This document shows, piece by piece, positions 40,692-50,055 of a stretch of 64,000 nt of DNA. The DNA lies in contig NZ_MODU01000004.1 of NCBI RefSeq assembly GCF_001885075.1, positions 3,472,001 to 3,536,000 on the forward strand. The letters run 5' to 3'. Made by a program: the position numbers and the translations under genes. Under the pieces are notes generated by a model. The model was given only the letters and a program-made list of their open reading frames with translations, had not been told where the DNA came from and did no database searches. The stretch comes from Alteromonas sp. V450 (GTDB lineage: Bacteria > Pseudomonadota > Gammaproteobacteria > Enterobacterales > Alteromonadaceae). Position 1 is the stretch's first letter, and every line of letters begins with the position of its first letter.

Positions 40692-41294
40692 ATGTTGGCG
40701 GCAGCAACTAGTGGTTTCGTGATGGGCGGTACCCTTATCATCGCAGTAGGGGCGCAAAACAGCTTTCTAATCGAGCAGTCGATGAAACGACAGTGGACCT
40801 CTCTATTTGTTTTGCTGTTTATTTTAAGCGATGCCATTTCTATTAGCTTAGGGGCTATGGGATTCGGCTTGTTGTTGCAAGAGTATCCAATGCTAGTCAC
40901 CGTTACTAAGTGGGCTGGCGTAGCCTTTTTGTTGTGGATAGCGTTTAACAAAATAAAGTCTTCTTTAGCTAACGATGCGCTTGTTCTAGAGATGGCAAAA
41001 AAGCAACTGTCTTTCAAAAAGGCTTTGCTTATTGCGCTGGCGGTAACCTGGTTAAATCCTCATTTCTATTTAGATACTTTGTTACTTATGGGGAACTTGG
41101 CGAGCCAGTGGCAGGAAAATAAATGGTGGTTCGTTGGTGGTGCGATTGGCGCATCTGTTGTGTGGTTCATAGGTTTAAGTACCCTTACGGCGCGTTTTGC
41201 TCATCATATGCAGCGCCCTAAGTTTTGGCGCTGGTTCAACCGTTTAAACGCTGCGGTACTAGGAATGGTGAGCATTCAGTTGGCAAGCCTTTAG
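40692..41294 (+). CDS. argO: LysE-family amino acid exporter ArgO
   Basis: The 200-residue protein has five to six membrane helices and the LysE-family opening GGTLIIAVGAQNSFLIEQSMKR near residues 13-36. The VTWLNPHFYLDTLLL block with its conserved Asn-Pro completes the match. It exports arginine and probably the toxic analogue canavanine. Start ATG 40692 is preceded by AGAGG. It is divergent from argP, its expected activator. Confidence 0.92.
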   Translation: MLAAATSGFVMGGTLIIAVGAQNSFLIEQSMKRQWTSLFVLLFILSDAISISLGAMGFGLLLQEYPMLVTVTKWAGVAFLLWIAFNKIKSSLANDALVLEMAKKQLSFKKALLIALAVTWLNPHFYLDTLLLMGNLASQWQENKWWFVGGAIGASVVWFIGLSTLTARFAHHMQRPKFWRWFNRLNAAVLGMVSIQLASL

Positions 41295-41401
41295 TGACAA
41301 ACGCTGAATTGCAACATGCTAAGATGCATTGAATATCATCTTAAAACCTTGCAGGTATACTTTACCGATAAGCCAAAACAAGTAACGTTAAGGATGTACA
41401 A

Positions 41402-41719
41402 GTGAGCTGGATTTATTTAATTGTTGCGGGCTTACTAGAGATTGGTTGGCCCGTGGGACTTAAACTGTCGCAAGAAGTGGAAACTCGCGTTATGGGAATT
41501 CTACTTGCAATAGGATTTATGGCTGCCAGCGGTTTTTGCCTTTGGATGGCACAAAAACAAATACCCATAGGTACAGCGTACGCTGTATGGACAGGAATAG
41601 GTGCCGCGGGCACGTTTTTAGTGGGCGTTATGTTTTACGGCGACCCATCGTCGTTAGCTCGTTATTTTGGCGTTGCGCTTATTGTGGCAGGCGTAGTGGT
41701 TCTTAAATTAGCTCACTAG
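41402..41719 (+). CDS. gdx: small multidrug resistance family transporter (SugE/Gdx guanidinium exporter type)
   Basis: The 105-residue protein has four membrane helices and the conserved proton/substrate Glu at position 13 (GLLEIGWPVGLKLS). The W-P/x-GLK pattern and the IPIGTAYAVWTGIGA block place it with SugE/Gdx proteins, which export guanidinium, rather than EmrE drug pumps. It functions as an antiparallel dimer. The start is GTG 41402, seven bases after AAGGA. No guanidine riboswitch was recognised upstream. Confidence 0.88.
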   Translation: MSWIYLIVAGLLEIGWPVGLKLSQEVETRVMGILLAIGFMAASGFCLWMAQKQIPIGTAYAVWTGIGAAGTFLVGVMFYGDPSSLARYFGVALIVAGVVVLKLAH

Positions 41720-41795
41720 CAATAGGGAAAGGCTTTGATTTAGAGGGCGCTAAATTTTATTACGGCTTTACACCTTAACGAAGTCAAAGCATTAA

Positions 41796-41826
41796 AAAGC
41801 CCGTTAGTGAATCACTAGCGGGCTTT
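41796..41826. terminator. bidirectional rho-independent terminator
   Basis: AAAGCCCGTTAGTG pairs with CACTAGCGGGCTTT around a 3-base loop, with one mismatch. It lies between the convergent gdx and DUF1499 genes. Confidence 0.88.
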
Positions 41827-41850
41827 CGCTTATATTTTTTCAAGTTGAGC

Positions 41851-42567
41851 TTACTGGTAACCTAGCTGGCTTCTTAGCTCGGCCATGAAGGTTTCAATGC
41901 GTTCAGCATTTTTGCCTAAGTCACTTTTACCTACTCGCGACTTACTGCGAATATCAACAAGCGTATCGTCACTTTTGGCCGTTAGGCGAATGACCACATC
42001 GTCCTTAAAACCGAACCATGTTGTTGTATCTGTGGCTTCTAGCGTGTTGGGCAGTGCGCCTTCGCTTACTCGTTCCCAGCCTAGTGCTTCTATGGCTTTC
42101 TCAGCGGCCATATAGACCTGATTTATAGGTTGAGGAAGCAGCTGCGTTTTAATTTCAGGATACGCGTCAAGCTGTTGTTTCGTTACGTCCCCGCCTTCAT
42201 AGACAATAGAATTCGGTGCGGCTTCTCTAAGCGGTGCAATGGCAACAAATTCAGGTGGGTTTGTTACGTCGGTAGTAATATCGTGAATTGGCGGAACGGC
42301 GCTAGCTTTGCTCATCATGCTAACGGGCATGCCAACGGCTACTAAAGCAAGAACGGCGCATACAAATGTACTACCCCAACTCACGTTCTTACGATTCACT
42401 AATACCTGTAAAATTATCAGTATTAACGCAGCACCACCAACGTATACGCCAAAACGAAGTGACGTAAATGCGGTACCTAAACTGACGCCGGCATATTGAT
42501 AAAGTGGCCCAGGTAGTACCACCATCAGAAAACCAACAATACTGGTAAGGGCAATGAGTGCTTTCAA
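41851..42567 (-). CDS. membrane protein with C-terminal DUF1499 domain
   Basis: The 238-residue protein has three N-terminal membrane helices (about 4-26, 38-58 and 65-84). A DUF1499 domain follows (about 95-235), recognised by PPEFVAI, the QVYMAAEKAIEALGWE segment, ATDTTTWFGFKDDVVIRL and DIRSKSRVGKSDLGKNAERI. The function of DUF1499 is unknown. The R-S-x-S-R-x-G-x-x-D-x-G signature is highly conserved. It is transcribed alone, with AAGGAG-like bases just before the ATG. Confidence 0.85.
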   Translation of the reverse strand: MKALIALTSIVGFLMVVLPGPLYQYAGVSLGTAFTSLRFGVYVGGAALILIILQVLVNRKNVSWGSTFVCAVLALVAVGMPVSMMSKASAVPPIHDITTDVTNPPEFVAIAPLREAAPNSIVYEGGDVTKQQLDAYPEIKTQLLPQPINQVYMAAEKAIEALGWERVSEGALPNTLEATDTTTWFGFKDDVVIRLTAKSDDTLVDIRSKSRVGKSDLGKNAERIETFMAELRSQLGYQ

Positions 42568-42731
42568 AGGAGCTCCAAGGTTATTCTTTTTAATTTGACC
42601 AACCTACTTTAACAGTGAAAGCGGTAATTTGGTTTACTTTCGTCAAGAAAAATTCAACTAGGCCCGCGCGTAACATATTTGTACACTCTTAGTACCATCT
42701 TTTATTGGCATTAAATTAAAGGTAACAGGTT

Positions 42732-43403
42732 TTGTATAAACAGCCGAACGCCAGCCATACGTACGTAATGCAAGCTGAACTTCTTGTTGATATTTTATCA
42801 ACACACAAACGCCAGTTTATCAATGGTATCAGTGAATATGCGCTTATTGAGATATTGAAAAAGCCTCCCTATCAGGTTTTCGATGAAGATGCTTTGCGAG
42901 ACCCGCTGATGCTTTTTAAAACGCACTTTATTCTGTTTCATGCACTGTATCAGTTGAGGCAGTGTTGGATAGAACAGAACGAAGGCGTGTTAGACATACA
43001 TGCTCTTAGTATAAAGCTGAACCTGTTTAGTGATAGTTGTTTAACGCAAAGCAATGAAGAGGCAAGTGTGACGGCTTTAGACAATCCTGATCCACTTGCT
43101 GAGTATTACCTCGATTGGGGTAATTTTGAAGAAGCTGATCGTGATACAGTCGATACGCTGTTAAACGCCTTCTGGCAAAAAATGTTGAGAGCAGACTCTG
43201 GCAGTCATGGGCAAGATGAAATTAAAAAAGCGCATGATGTACTTGGTTTATCTCAAAACGAGCCTGTCACGCTTGTATCGCTAAAGCGTGTTTACAAACG
43301 CACGCTGCAATCAGCGCATCCAGACAAAGGCGGAACACAGCAAGAAGCACAGGCGGTCATCCATGCCTACCAAGTCCTTACCCACTTTTATTCGTTTAAG
43401 TAG
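42732..43403 (+). CDS. DnaJ-domain protein of the DnaJ-related family
   Basis: The 223-residue protein has an N-terminal DnaJ-related region (from about residue 17: LVDILSTHKRQFINGISEYALIEIL, then the FKTHFILFHALYQLRQ block). A C-terminal J domain of about 55 residues follows, with the HPD tripeptide in SAHPDKGG near residue 197. The HPD motif stimulates the ATPase of a DnaK-type chaperone. The start is uncertain: TTG 42732 is preceded by AGGTAACAGG, while ATG 42768 would shorten it by 12 residues. It is a co-chaperone by family; its client is unknown. Confidence 0.82.
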   Translation: MYKQPNASHTYVMQAELLVDILSTHKRQFINGISEYALIEILKKPPYQVFDEDALRDPLMLFKTHFILFHALYQLRQCWIEQNEGVLDIHALSIKLNLFSDSCLTQSNEEASVTALDNPDPLAEYYLDWGNFEEADRDTVDTLLNAFWQKMLRADSGSHGQDEIKKAHDVLGLSQNEPVTLVSLKRVYKRTLQSAHPDKGGTQQEAQAVIHAYQVLTHFYSFK

Positions 43404-43716
43404 AACGTGCCTGGCTTTATAACTTCGCATTATCCGCACAATGCATACAAAAGCGGTAACTGACCGATAACATCGGTAACTTCAGCTTCATTGGCTTTTC
43501 TTGTTAGTGATTAATGCGCACAATATGACCTATAAGAGCGTAGGCGCGTACAAATACATGCTTAACTATGCCAAGTCATTTCCGGCAGTTTACCGCAAAA
43601 GCGGTGGTAAGTTGCTCGGCGCATCGAAAGCAATAAGCTTTAAATAAATTACAGTTTGGTTATACAGAGCAAAGGCCGTGCTCTGTAGATATACGTTATT
43701 GGGAAATAGAAAATTT
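43404..43716. promoter_or_regulatory. control region upstream of the RND efflux operon with two inverted repeats
   Basis: This 313-bp gap has no gene. Two perfect inverted repeats share ACCG/CGGT ends: ACCGATAACATCGGT (43463-43477) and ACCGCAAAAGCGGT (43592-43605). A direct repeat CGGTAACT occurs at 43454 and 43474, 20 bp apart. These are candidate repressor sites for the pump genes. No adjacent regulator gene is present, so the binding protein is unknown. Confidence 0.45.
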
Positions 43717-44862
43717 ATGAGTCGCATCTTTTATGTCGCTGCTGCATTACTTGTTGTTACAGGTGTTGTTGGCTGTTCAAAAGAGAATGAGCAAACGCAG
43801 TCGGGGGGGCAGCAAAGCATGCCGGCCCCGTCGGTATCTGTGATAACGCTAAAACAGCAACCTGTTGTTCACGAAATGATTTTACCAGGTCGTGTTAGTG
43901 CGTCTCGGCAGTCACAAGTGAGGCCTCAAGTTGATGGTGTGATTACAGAACGACTGTTCGAAGAGGGAGCGCAGGTAGAAAAAGGGCAGCAGCTTTACCA
44001 AATCGACGAAGACCGTTACCTGGCACAGTTGAACAGCGCAAAAGCTGATTTGAAAAGCGTGCATGCAAACTTGAAAACACTGGAGGCGAAAGCACGTAGA
44101 TATGATGATCTCATTGCAAAAAATGCCGTCAGTAGGCAGGAATACGACGATGTAATTGCGCAAAAAGAGCAGGCTGAAGCAGCCATCAGCGTTGCAGAGG
44201 CGGCGGTCGATGTTGCCAAAGTCAATATGGAGTATACCAAGGTGTATGCGCCTATAAGCGGCCGTATTAGTCGCTCATACGTTACCGAAGGTACATTGGT
44301 GACCACTAACCAAGCGCAACAACTGGCAACAATTACGCAACTAGACCCTGTGTTTATTGATATGCAAGAGTCTGGGGCCTCGATTATTACGCTGCGTCAG
44401 TCTATGCGTAAACAAGGGTCTATGGATGTTGAATTGACGGTAGACGAGGTAACGGGTAAGCGTTATGAACAAGTGGGAAGCGTTAAATTTTCTGAGGTGA
44501 CGGTAGATGAAACGACCGGCTCAGTAACATTAAGGGCTGAAATGCCAAATCCAGAGGGCGTGTTGCTACCAGGGTTATTTGTTAAAGGTCATGTCATTAC
44601 AGGGCGCGAAAATGCTTTACTGGTTCCTCAGCGTGCTACAACTCGCCAGCCCGACGGTTCGCTGTCTGTGTATGTCGTAAATAATAACGGTGAAGTAGAG
44701 GGGCGCACCATCGAGGTGGGCAAGACTTATCGCGATCAGTACGTTGTGCTTAACGGCGTGACAGAGGGTGAAAAAGTGATTGTAACTGGGTATCAAAAAG
44801 TGAAACCCGGTGCCAAAGTAAATGCCTCTGAGTGGCAGCCTTCGTCACGTGGTTCTCGATAG
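43717..44862 (+). CDS. RND efflux pump periplasmic adaptor (AcrA/MexA type lipoprotein)
   Basis: From ATG 43717 the 381-residue protein has a lipoprotein signal ending in the lipobox VVGC, so it is anchored to a membrane by lipid. The order of domains is the adaptor pattern: a beta-barrel strand, a split lipoyl domain (SQVRPQVDGVITERLFEEGAQVEKGQQLYQID, in segments), a coiled-coil hairpin (about 90-165), the second lipoyl half (YAPISGRISRSYVTEG), then beta-barrel and membrane-proximal domains. It links the inner-membrane permease to an outer-membrane channel such as TolC, which is not in this window. An ATG 13 codons upstream would spoil the signal peptide. Confidence 0.93.
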   Translation: MSRIFYVAAALLVVTGVVGCSKENEQTQSGGQQSMPAPSVSVITLKQQPVVHEMILPGRVSASRQSQVRPQVDGVITERLFEEGAQVEKGQQLYQIDEDRYLAQLNSAKADLKSVHANLKTLEAKARRYDDLIAKNAVSRQEYDDVIAQKEQAEAAISVAEAAVDVAKVNMEYTKVYAPISGRISRSYVTEGTLVTTNQAQQLATITQLDPVFIDMQESGASIITLRQSMRKQGSMDVELTVDEVTGKRYEQVGSVKFSEVTVDETTGSVTLRAEMPNPEGVLLPGLFVKGHVITGRENALLVPQRATTRQPDGSLSVYVVNNNGEVEGRTIEVGKTYRDQYVVLNGVTEGEKVIVTGYQKVKPGAKVNASEWQPSSRGSR

Positions 44863-44884
44863 CATACAAGGGGTATAACGTATT

Positions 44885-47800
44885 ATGGCACGTTTTTTCA
44901 TAGACAGGCCCGTGTTTGCATGGGTGCTGGCAATAATTACTATGATGGCTGGTGTACTTGCCATCACTTCACTACCGATTGAACAATACCCTAAAGTGGC
45001 GCCTCCGTCGGTGACCATTTCTGCCACTTACCCTGGTGCATCTGCGGAAACCGTAGAAAATTCGGTTACCCAAGTTATTGAACAAAGTTTAACGGGGATT
45101 GATAACTTACGGTATTTTTCTGCCAGTAGCTCAAATAGCAGCATGTCTATTACGCTGACGTTTGAACCCGGCGCAGATCCTGACATTGCTCAGGTTCAAA
45201 CACAAAATAAAGTGCAGGGAGCGCTACCTTTGCTGCCAACGCAAGTACAGCAGCAAGGTGTCACTGTAACCAAAGCTAACAGTGCTTTTGCTCTGGCCGT
45301 GGGGTTTTATTCTGAAGACAATTCAATGTCGCAGTATGATTTAAGCGACCTGTTAGTATCGCAGTTTCAAGATCCTATTTCTCGGGTTAATGGTGTAGGT
45401 AACGTGCGCGTATTCGGCGCGCAGCGTTCTATGCGAATCTGGTTAGATCCAGATAAACTATATAGTTATAACCTTACACCAAACGACGTACAGGGCGCGG
45501 TGCAAGTTCAAAACACCGATGTTTCAGCAGGTCAGTTAGGTGGCCTTCCTGCTATTGAGAACCAACAAATTAATGCAACAATCCAAGCGCAAAGTCGTCT
45601 GCAAACGGTAGAGGATTTTGAAAACATTGTTCTTCGTGTAAACACCGATGGCTCCCAAGTGCGAGTGCGTGATGTGGCGAGGGTAGAGCTTGGTGCACAA
45701 AGCTATGATGTTATTGTTAGGTATGATCGTAATCCTGCATCGGGAATGGCGATAAGTCTTGCCTCGGGTGCCAATGCGCTCGACACCATTAAAGCAGTAA
45801 AAGCGCGGGTAGAGGAACTTCGAGCTAACTTGCCCGATACAGTTAAAGTTGTGTATCCGGTGGATAGTTCGCCTTTTATCGAATTGTCTATTGAATCGGT
45901 GGTACACACTCTGATTGAGGCAGTCGTGCTTGTATTTTTAGTTATGCTGCTGTTTTTGCAGAACTGGCGCGCCACACTCATTCCTACCATTGCCGTTCCG
46001 GTTGTACTGCTTGGCACCTTTTCTGTGCTTTTGGCGTTTGGCTTTAGCATTAATGTATTGACCATGTTCGCGATGGTGTTAGCAATAGGTTTATTAGTCG
46101 ATGATGCCATTGTGGTTGTCGAAAACGTAGAGCGCATCATGGAGGAAGAAGGCTTATCACCTGCCGAGGCCACCAAAAAATCTATGTCGCAGATCACCGG
46201 CGCATTGGTGGGTATTGCTGCGGTATTGTCTACCGTCTTTATTCCAATGGCGTTTTTCAGCGGCTCAGCAGGTGCCATTTATCGACAGTTTTCCGTCACC
46301 ATCGTATCTGCAATGGCGTTTTCAGTGCTCGTTGCCATTGTGTTGTCTCCTTCACTTTGCGCAACGCTGCTCAAAAAGCACCCAGAAGGTCACGATAAGA
46401 ACAAGGGATTCTTTGGTTGGTTTAACCGTACCTTTAATAAGGGGCGCGACCGCTATCAGAAAACCACTACCCATATGGCGAAACGGGTAAAGCGCTATTT
46501 TGTAGTATACGGCCTACTGGTAGGCGGTATGGCCTTTATATTCAGCCAGCTACCTGGCGCGTTTTTACCTGATGAAGACCAGGGGCGCATGATGGTGCTA
46601 GTCAGTACGCCTCCTGGTGCAACGGCAGGCCGTACTTTAGAATCTATCAAGCAAGTAGAAGACTATATACTGAACGAAGAGCAAGAAGCCGTTAATGGTA
46701 TGTTTGCCGTAGTGGGCTTTAGCTTTGCTGGGCAAGCGCAAAATGCGGGTATGGCATTTTTGAATTTTAACGATTGGAGTGTTCGCGATGAGAGCAATTC
46801 CGCCTTTGCGGTAATGGGGCGGGCTTTTGGCGCATTCAGTCAAATCCAAGACGCATCTGCGTTCCCAATTGTTCCACCTCCGATCATGGAGCTAGGTAAT
46901 GCCACTGGTTTTGATATGCAGCTGGTGGATAGAGGCGGCAACGGCCACGAAGCGTTGATGAATGCGCGGAATCAATTGCTTGGCATGGCGGCACAGAATC
47001 CGAAGCTAGCGGGTGTTCGCCCTAATGGTCTTAGCGATGTTCCACAGTTTAAAATCAATATAGACAGCGAGAAGGCCTCTGCGCTTGGGCTCAACTTGAG
47101 CGAAATAAACAGTGCGCTGCAAATTGCGTGGGGCTCGAGCTACGTAAACGACTTTATCGACAAAGGGCGGATAAAGCGAGTTTACATGCAGGCCGATTTA
47201 CCGCACCGCATGACGCCAGAAGATTTGGACAAATGGTTTGTGCGCAACAGCGACGGCGAAATGGTGGCATTTAATACTTTTTCGACTACCGAATGGGTAT
47301 ACGGTTCTCCAAAGCTAGAGCGCTTCAACGGTATTTCATCGGTCAATATTCAAGGTAGTGCGGCCGAGGGAGTGTCATCGGGCGAAGCAATGGCTGAAAT
47401 GCAAAAACTGGTAGAGCAGTTGCCGCCAGGGTTTGCCATTGAATGGTCGGGACTATCTTTTGAAGAGCAAGAGGCGGGATCGCAGGCACCTATGCTTTAC
47501 GCAATTTCGATACTTGTTGTCTTTTTGTGTTTGGCCGCCCTTTATGAAAGTTGGTCGGTGCCGTTTGCCGTTATGCTAGTAGTACCTTTGGGTATTCTGG
47601 GGTCGGTAACCGCGGCCTTCATTTTCAACCTTCCTAACGACGTCTATTTGCAAGTTGCATTTTTAACAACGGTTGGTTTAGCAGCAAAGAACGCCATTCT
47701 TATTGTTGAATTTGCAAAAGAGCAATATGAAAACGGCGAAGATCTAATGGTGGCTGTATCAAACGCGGCGTCACAACGTTTCCGTCCCATACTTATGACG

Positions 47801-47983
47801 TCAATGGCGTTCATTTTAGGCGTAACACCACTGGCGCTGGCAAGCGGCGCTGGTGCAGCAAGTCAAAACGCAATTGGTATTGCGGTAATGGGAGGCATGT
47901 TTGCGGCAACGTTCTTGGCTATTTTCTTTGTGCCGATGTTTTACGTTATGGTTGAAAAGCTCTTTCACAAGGAACGCAAGTAG
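44885..47983 (+). CDS. RND efflux pump inner-membrane permease (AcrB/MexB type, HAE1 family)
   Basis: The 1032-residue protein has the full HAE1 architecture: helix 1 (FAWVLAIITMMAGVLAI), two large periplasmic loops, and twelve helices. Proton-relay acidic residues are D406 and D407 (LLVDDAIVVVENVERIM), and K935 lies in GLAAKNAILIVEFAK. Conserved blocks SATYPGASAETVENSVTQ and LPGAFLPDEDQGRMM are present. It expels drugs, detergents, bile-like compounds or metabolites in exchange for protons. It follows its adaptor gene by 22 bp. Specificity cannot be read from sequence. Confidence 0.96.
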   Translation: MARFFIDRPVFAWVLAIITMMAGVLAITSLPIEQYPKVAPPSVTISATYPGASAETVENSVTQVIEQSLTGIDNLRYFSASSSNSSMSITLTFEPGADPDIAQVQTQNKVQGALPLLPTQVQQQGVTVTKANSAFALAVGFYSEDNSMSQYDLSDLLVSQFQDPISRVNGVGNVRVFGAQRSMRIWLDPDKLYSYNLTPNDVQGAVQVQNTDVSAGQLGGLPAIENQQINATIQAQSRLQTVEDFENIVLRVNTDGSQVRVRDVARVELGAQSYDVIVRYDRNPASGMAISLASGANALDTIKAVKARVEELRANLPDTVKVVYPVDSSPFIELSIESVVHTLIEAVVLVFLVMLLFLQNWRATLIPTIAVPVVLLGTFSVLLAFGFSINVLTMFAMVLAIGLLVDDAIVVVENVERIMEEEGLSPAEATKKSMSQITGALVGIAAVLSTVFIPMAFFSGSAGAIYRQFSVTIVSAMAFSVLVAIVLSPSLCATLLKKHPEGHDKNKGFFGWFNRTFNKGRDRYQKTTTHMAKRVKRYFVVYGLLVGGMAFIFSQLPGAFLPDEDQGRMMVLVSTPPGATAGRTLESIKQVEDYILNEEQEAVNGMFAVVGFSFAGQAQNAGMAFLNFNDWSVRDESNSAFAVMGRAFGAFSQIQDASAFPIVPPPIMELGNATGFDMQLVDRGGNGHEALMNARNQLLGMAAQNPKLAGVRPNGLSDVPQFKINIDSEKASALGLNLSEINSALQIAWGSSYVNDFIDKGRIKRVYMQADLPHRMTPEDLDKWFVRNSDGEMVAFNTFSTTEWVYGSPKLERFNGISSVNIQGSAAEGVSSGEAMAEMQKLVEQLPPGFAIEWSGLSFEEQEAGSQAPMLYAISILVVFLCLAALYESWSVPFAVMLVVPLGILGSVTAAFIFNLPNDVYLQVAFLTTVGLAAKNAILIVEFAKEQYENGEDLMVAVSNAASQRFRPILMTSMAFILGVTPLALASGAGAASQNAIGIAVMGGMFAATFLAIFFVPMFYVMVEKLFHKERK

Positions 47984-48213
47984 CTACGCGCATTTGAAAT
48001 ACCAATTTATAGCGCGTTTCCAAAAGCGCAGCGATCATCTAGGGCTTTGTGGTTGGTAATATTAAGACCATTCGCCTATATGTTTTGCTGCGTTTTATAG
48101 GGAAAAATCTTTTATTTATGGCATGATTATCTTAAAGCGTGCTGTTCTTTTTTGTACTAATTTGGTTCTAGAACAGCTCGCTCTGGTTGCTACGCTTAAG
48201 GAGCAAAAAAGAT

Positions 48214-50055
48214 ATGACTTCCACGTTACCGCAAGCGCCAAACTGGCAATCGTTGATCAAGTCGGGATGTCGCGTATTTGTTGGCGGCAATGCCTCTGTT
48301 CCGTACGCATTAGTTCAGCACCTTATTGAACACAGCGAAGGTTTGAGTGATATCGAGTTAGTGCATATGCTAGCGCTTGGCGATACGCGATGGGTAAAAG
48401 AAGAATACAAAAACCTTTTTAAAGCGAATACGTTTTTTATTGGTGGCGAAACCATGCGTAAGGCAGTGGACGAGGGAAGAGCAGATTACACTCCGGTATT
48501 CTTATCGGAAATCTCTAGCTTGTTCAGCGACGGTACGCTATCGCTTGATGCCGCACTGGTGAACGTAAGCCCTCCCGACAAATTCGGCTATTGTTCACTA
48601 GGTGCCGCTGTTGATATTGCAATGTCAGCTATTCGGCAAGCTAAAAAGGTGATTGCACAGATTAACCCCAGCGTGCCAAGAACGGCAGGGCATTCGTATA
48701 TTCATATTAGTGAAATAACCGCATGTATTGAGGCAAATGAACCGTTAGTTGAAGTATTGCCCCCGCCAATGGACTCGGTTGCCGAACGAATAGGGCAGTA
48801 CGTTTCAATGCTGGTGGATGATGGCGCAACACTTCAATTTGGCATTGGGAAAATTCCTAGCGCTACGCTTAAATATTTGTGCAATCACAAAGATCTCGGC
48901 ATTCATAGCGAAATGCTTACTGATAGCATAATTGCGCTTTTAGAATCGGGTGCTGTTACCAACAAAAAGAAAACTTTTCACCCCGGAAAAGTGGTCACGA
49001 GTTTTGCGATAGGTTCACGCAAACTCTATGACTTAATTGATAATAATCCTCACATTGAATTCTATCCAAGTAGCTACGTTAACAAGCCTACCAATATTGC
49101 GAAAAACGATAACATGGTGGCTATCAACAGTGCGTTAGAAGTAGATTTGACAGGGCAGGTGGTTGCCGACTCCTTGGGGTATGATTTTTATAGTGGGATC
49201 GGTGGGCAAGTTGACTTCGTAACCGGCGCCTCAATAAGCAAAGGCGGTAAAGCAATCATTGCACTACCGTCTACAGCCAAAGGTGAATCGGTATCGCGCA
49301 TTACACCAAGGATCAGTGAGGGCGCAGGGGTTGTTACATCCAGAGGAAATGTACAGTATGTCGTTACCGAATATGGTATTGCATCGCTAAAAGGTAAGAG
49401 TATTCGAGAGCGCGCGTTAGAGTTGATTCGGGTGGCACACCCGAAGTTTAGGGCATCGCTACTTCAGGAAGTAAGGCAGCATTATTGGGTGCCTCATTAT
49501 CAAGAGAAATACCCCACCGACATACCTGAGCTAGGCGCAATTCAGCTTAAAAAGCTTCTTATTCAAGGCGAAACTTTTTACATGCGCCCGCTCAACCCTG
49601 CCGATGAGCGAAGACTGCAAGAATTCTTCTATTCACACACAAAAGAAACACTCAGGCTTCGTTACAATTATGACCCCAAACAGATGTCGCGGGAAAAGTC
49701 GTGTAATTTAGTGTCAGTCGACCAAAGTACCGATGCTGCGCTTTGCATTGTAAGACAGGAAGGATCGAGGATTACCATACACGCTGTGGGGCGTTTTTAT
49801 TATAACCCGTCTGATAATACCTGCGAGGCAGCGTTCGTGACGCGAGAAACTCAACAAGGTAAAGGCATGGCAAGTCGGCTCTTGAATGAACTTATTGAAG
49901 TTGCAAAAGGACGTAAGATAAGCAAGATGATGGCGTATGTGCGCGGCGACAATAAGCCTATGATTGCCATATTTGAACAGGCGCATTTCAAAAGAAAGTT
50001 CACTGGAGATCCAAGCGACGTTGAGCTTGTGCTTGATGTGGCATCACTACTATGA
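48214..50055 (+). CDS. acetyl-CoA hydrolase/CoA-transferase fused to a GNAT acetyltransferase domain
   Basis: From ATG 48214 behind AAGGAG the protein has 613 residues. The N-terminal part (to about 440) is a Cat1-type acetyl-CoA hydrolase/transferase (SLIKSGCRVFVGGNASVPYAL, LQFGIGKIPSATLKYL, GGQVDFVTGA, EYGIASLKGKSIRERALELI). The C-terminal 150 residues form a GNAT domain (FYMRPLNPADERRLQEFF, then the acetyl-CoA loop ETQQGKGMASRLLNELI). The fusion handles acetyl-CoA at both ends and could couple acetyl-CoA status to acetylation of a protein or small molecule. The stop overlaps the start of a histone-deacetylase-like gene by four bases. The catalytic Glu of the transferase half could not be assigned with certainty. 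Confidence 0.9.
   Translation: MTSTLPQAPNWQSLIKSGCRVFVGGNASVPYALVQHLIEHSEGLSDIELVHMLALGDTRWVKEEYKNLFKANTFFIGGETMRKAVDEGRADYTPVFLSEISSLFSDGTLSLDAALVNVSPPDKFGYCSLGAAVDIAMSAIRQAKKVIAQINPSVPRTAGHSYIHISEITACIEANEPLVEVLPPPMDSVAERIGQYVSMLVDDGATLQFGIGKIPSATLKYLCNHKDLGIHSEMLTDSIIALLESGAVTNKKKTFHPGKVVTSFAIGSRKLYDLIDNNPHIEFYPSSYVNKPTNIAKNDNMVAINSALEVDLTGQVVADSLGYDFYSGIGGQVDFVTGASISKGGKAIIALPSTAKGESVSRITPRISEGAGVVTSRGNVQYVVTEYGIASLKGKSIRERALELIRVAHPKFRASLLQEVRQHYWVPHYQEKYPTDIPELGAIQLKKLLIQGETFYMRPLNPADERRLQEFFYSHTKETLRLRYNYDPKQMSREKSCNLVSVDQSTDAALCIVRQEGSRITIHAVGRFYYNPSDNTCEAAFVTRETQQGKGMASRLLNELIEVAKGRKISKMMAYVRGDNKPMIAIFEQAHFKRKFTGDPSDVELVLDVASLL

Noticed and set aside
41295-41401. Guanidine riboswitch before the gdx-like gene
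   Set aside because: No paired hairpins with ACGR loops or ykkC-like core were seen.
45703-46278. A 191-codon minus-strand open frame inside the RND permease gene
   Set aside because: It lies antisense to a well-conserved gene, and its Ser/Thr/Ala/Met-rich composition reflects the opposite-strand codons.
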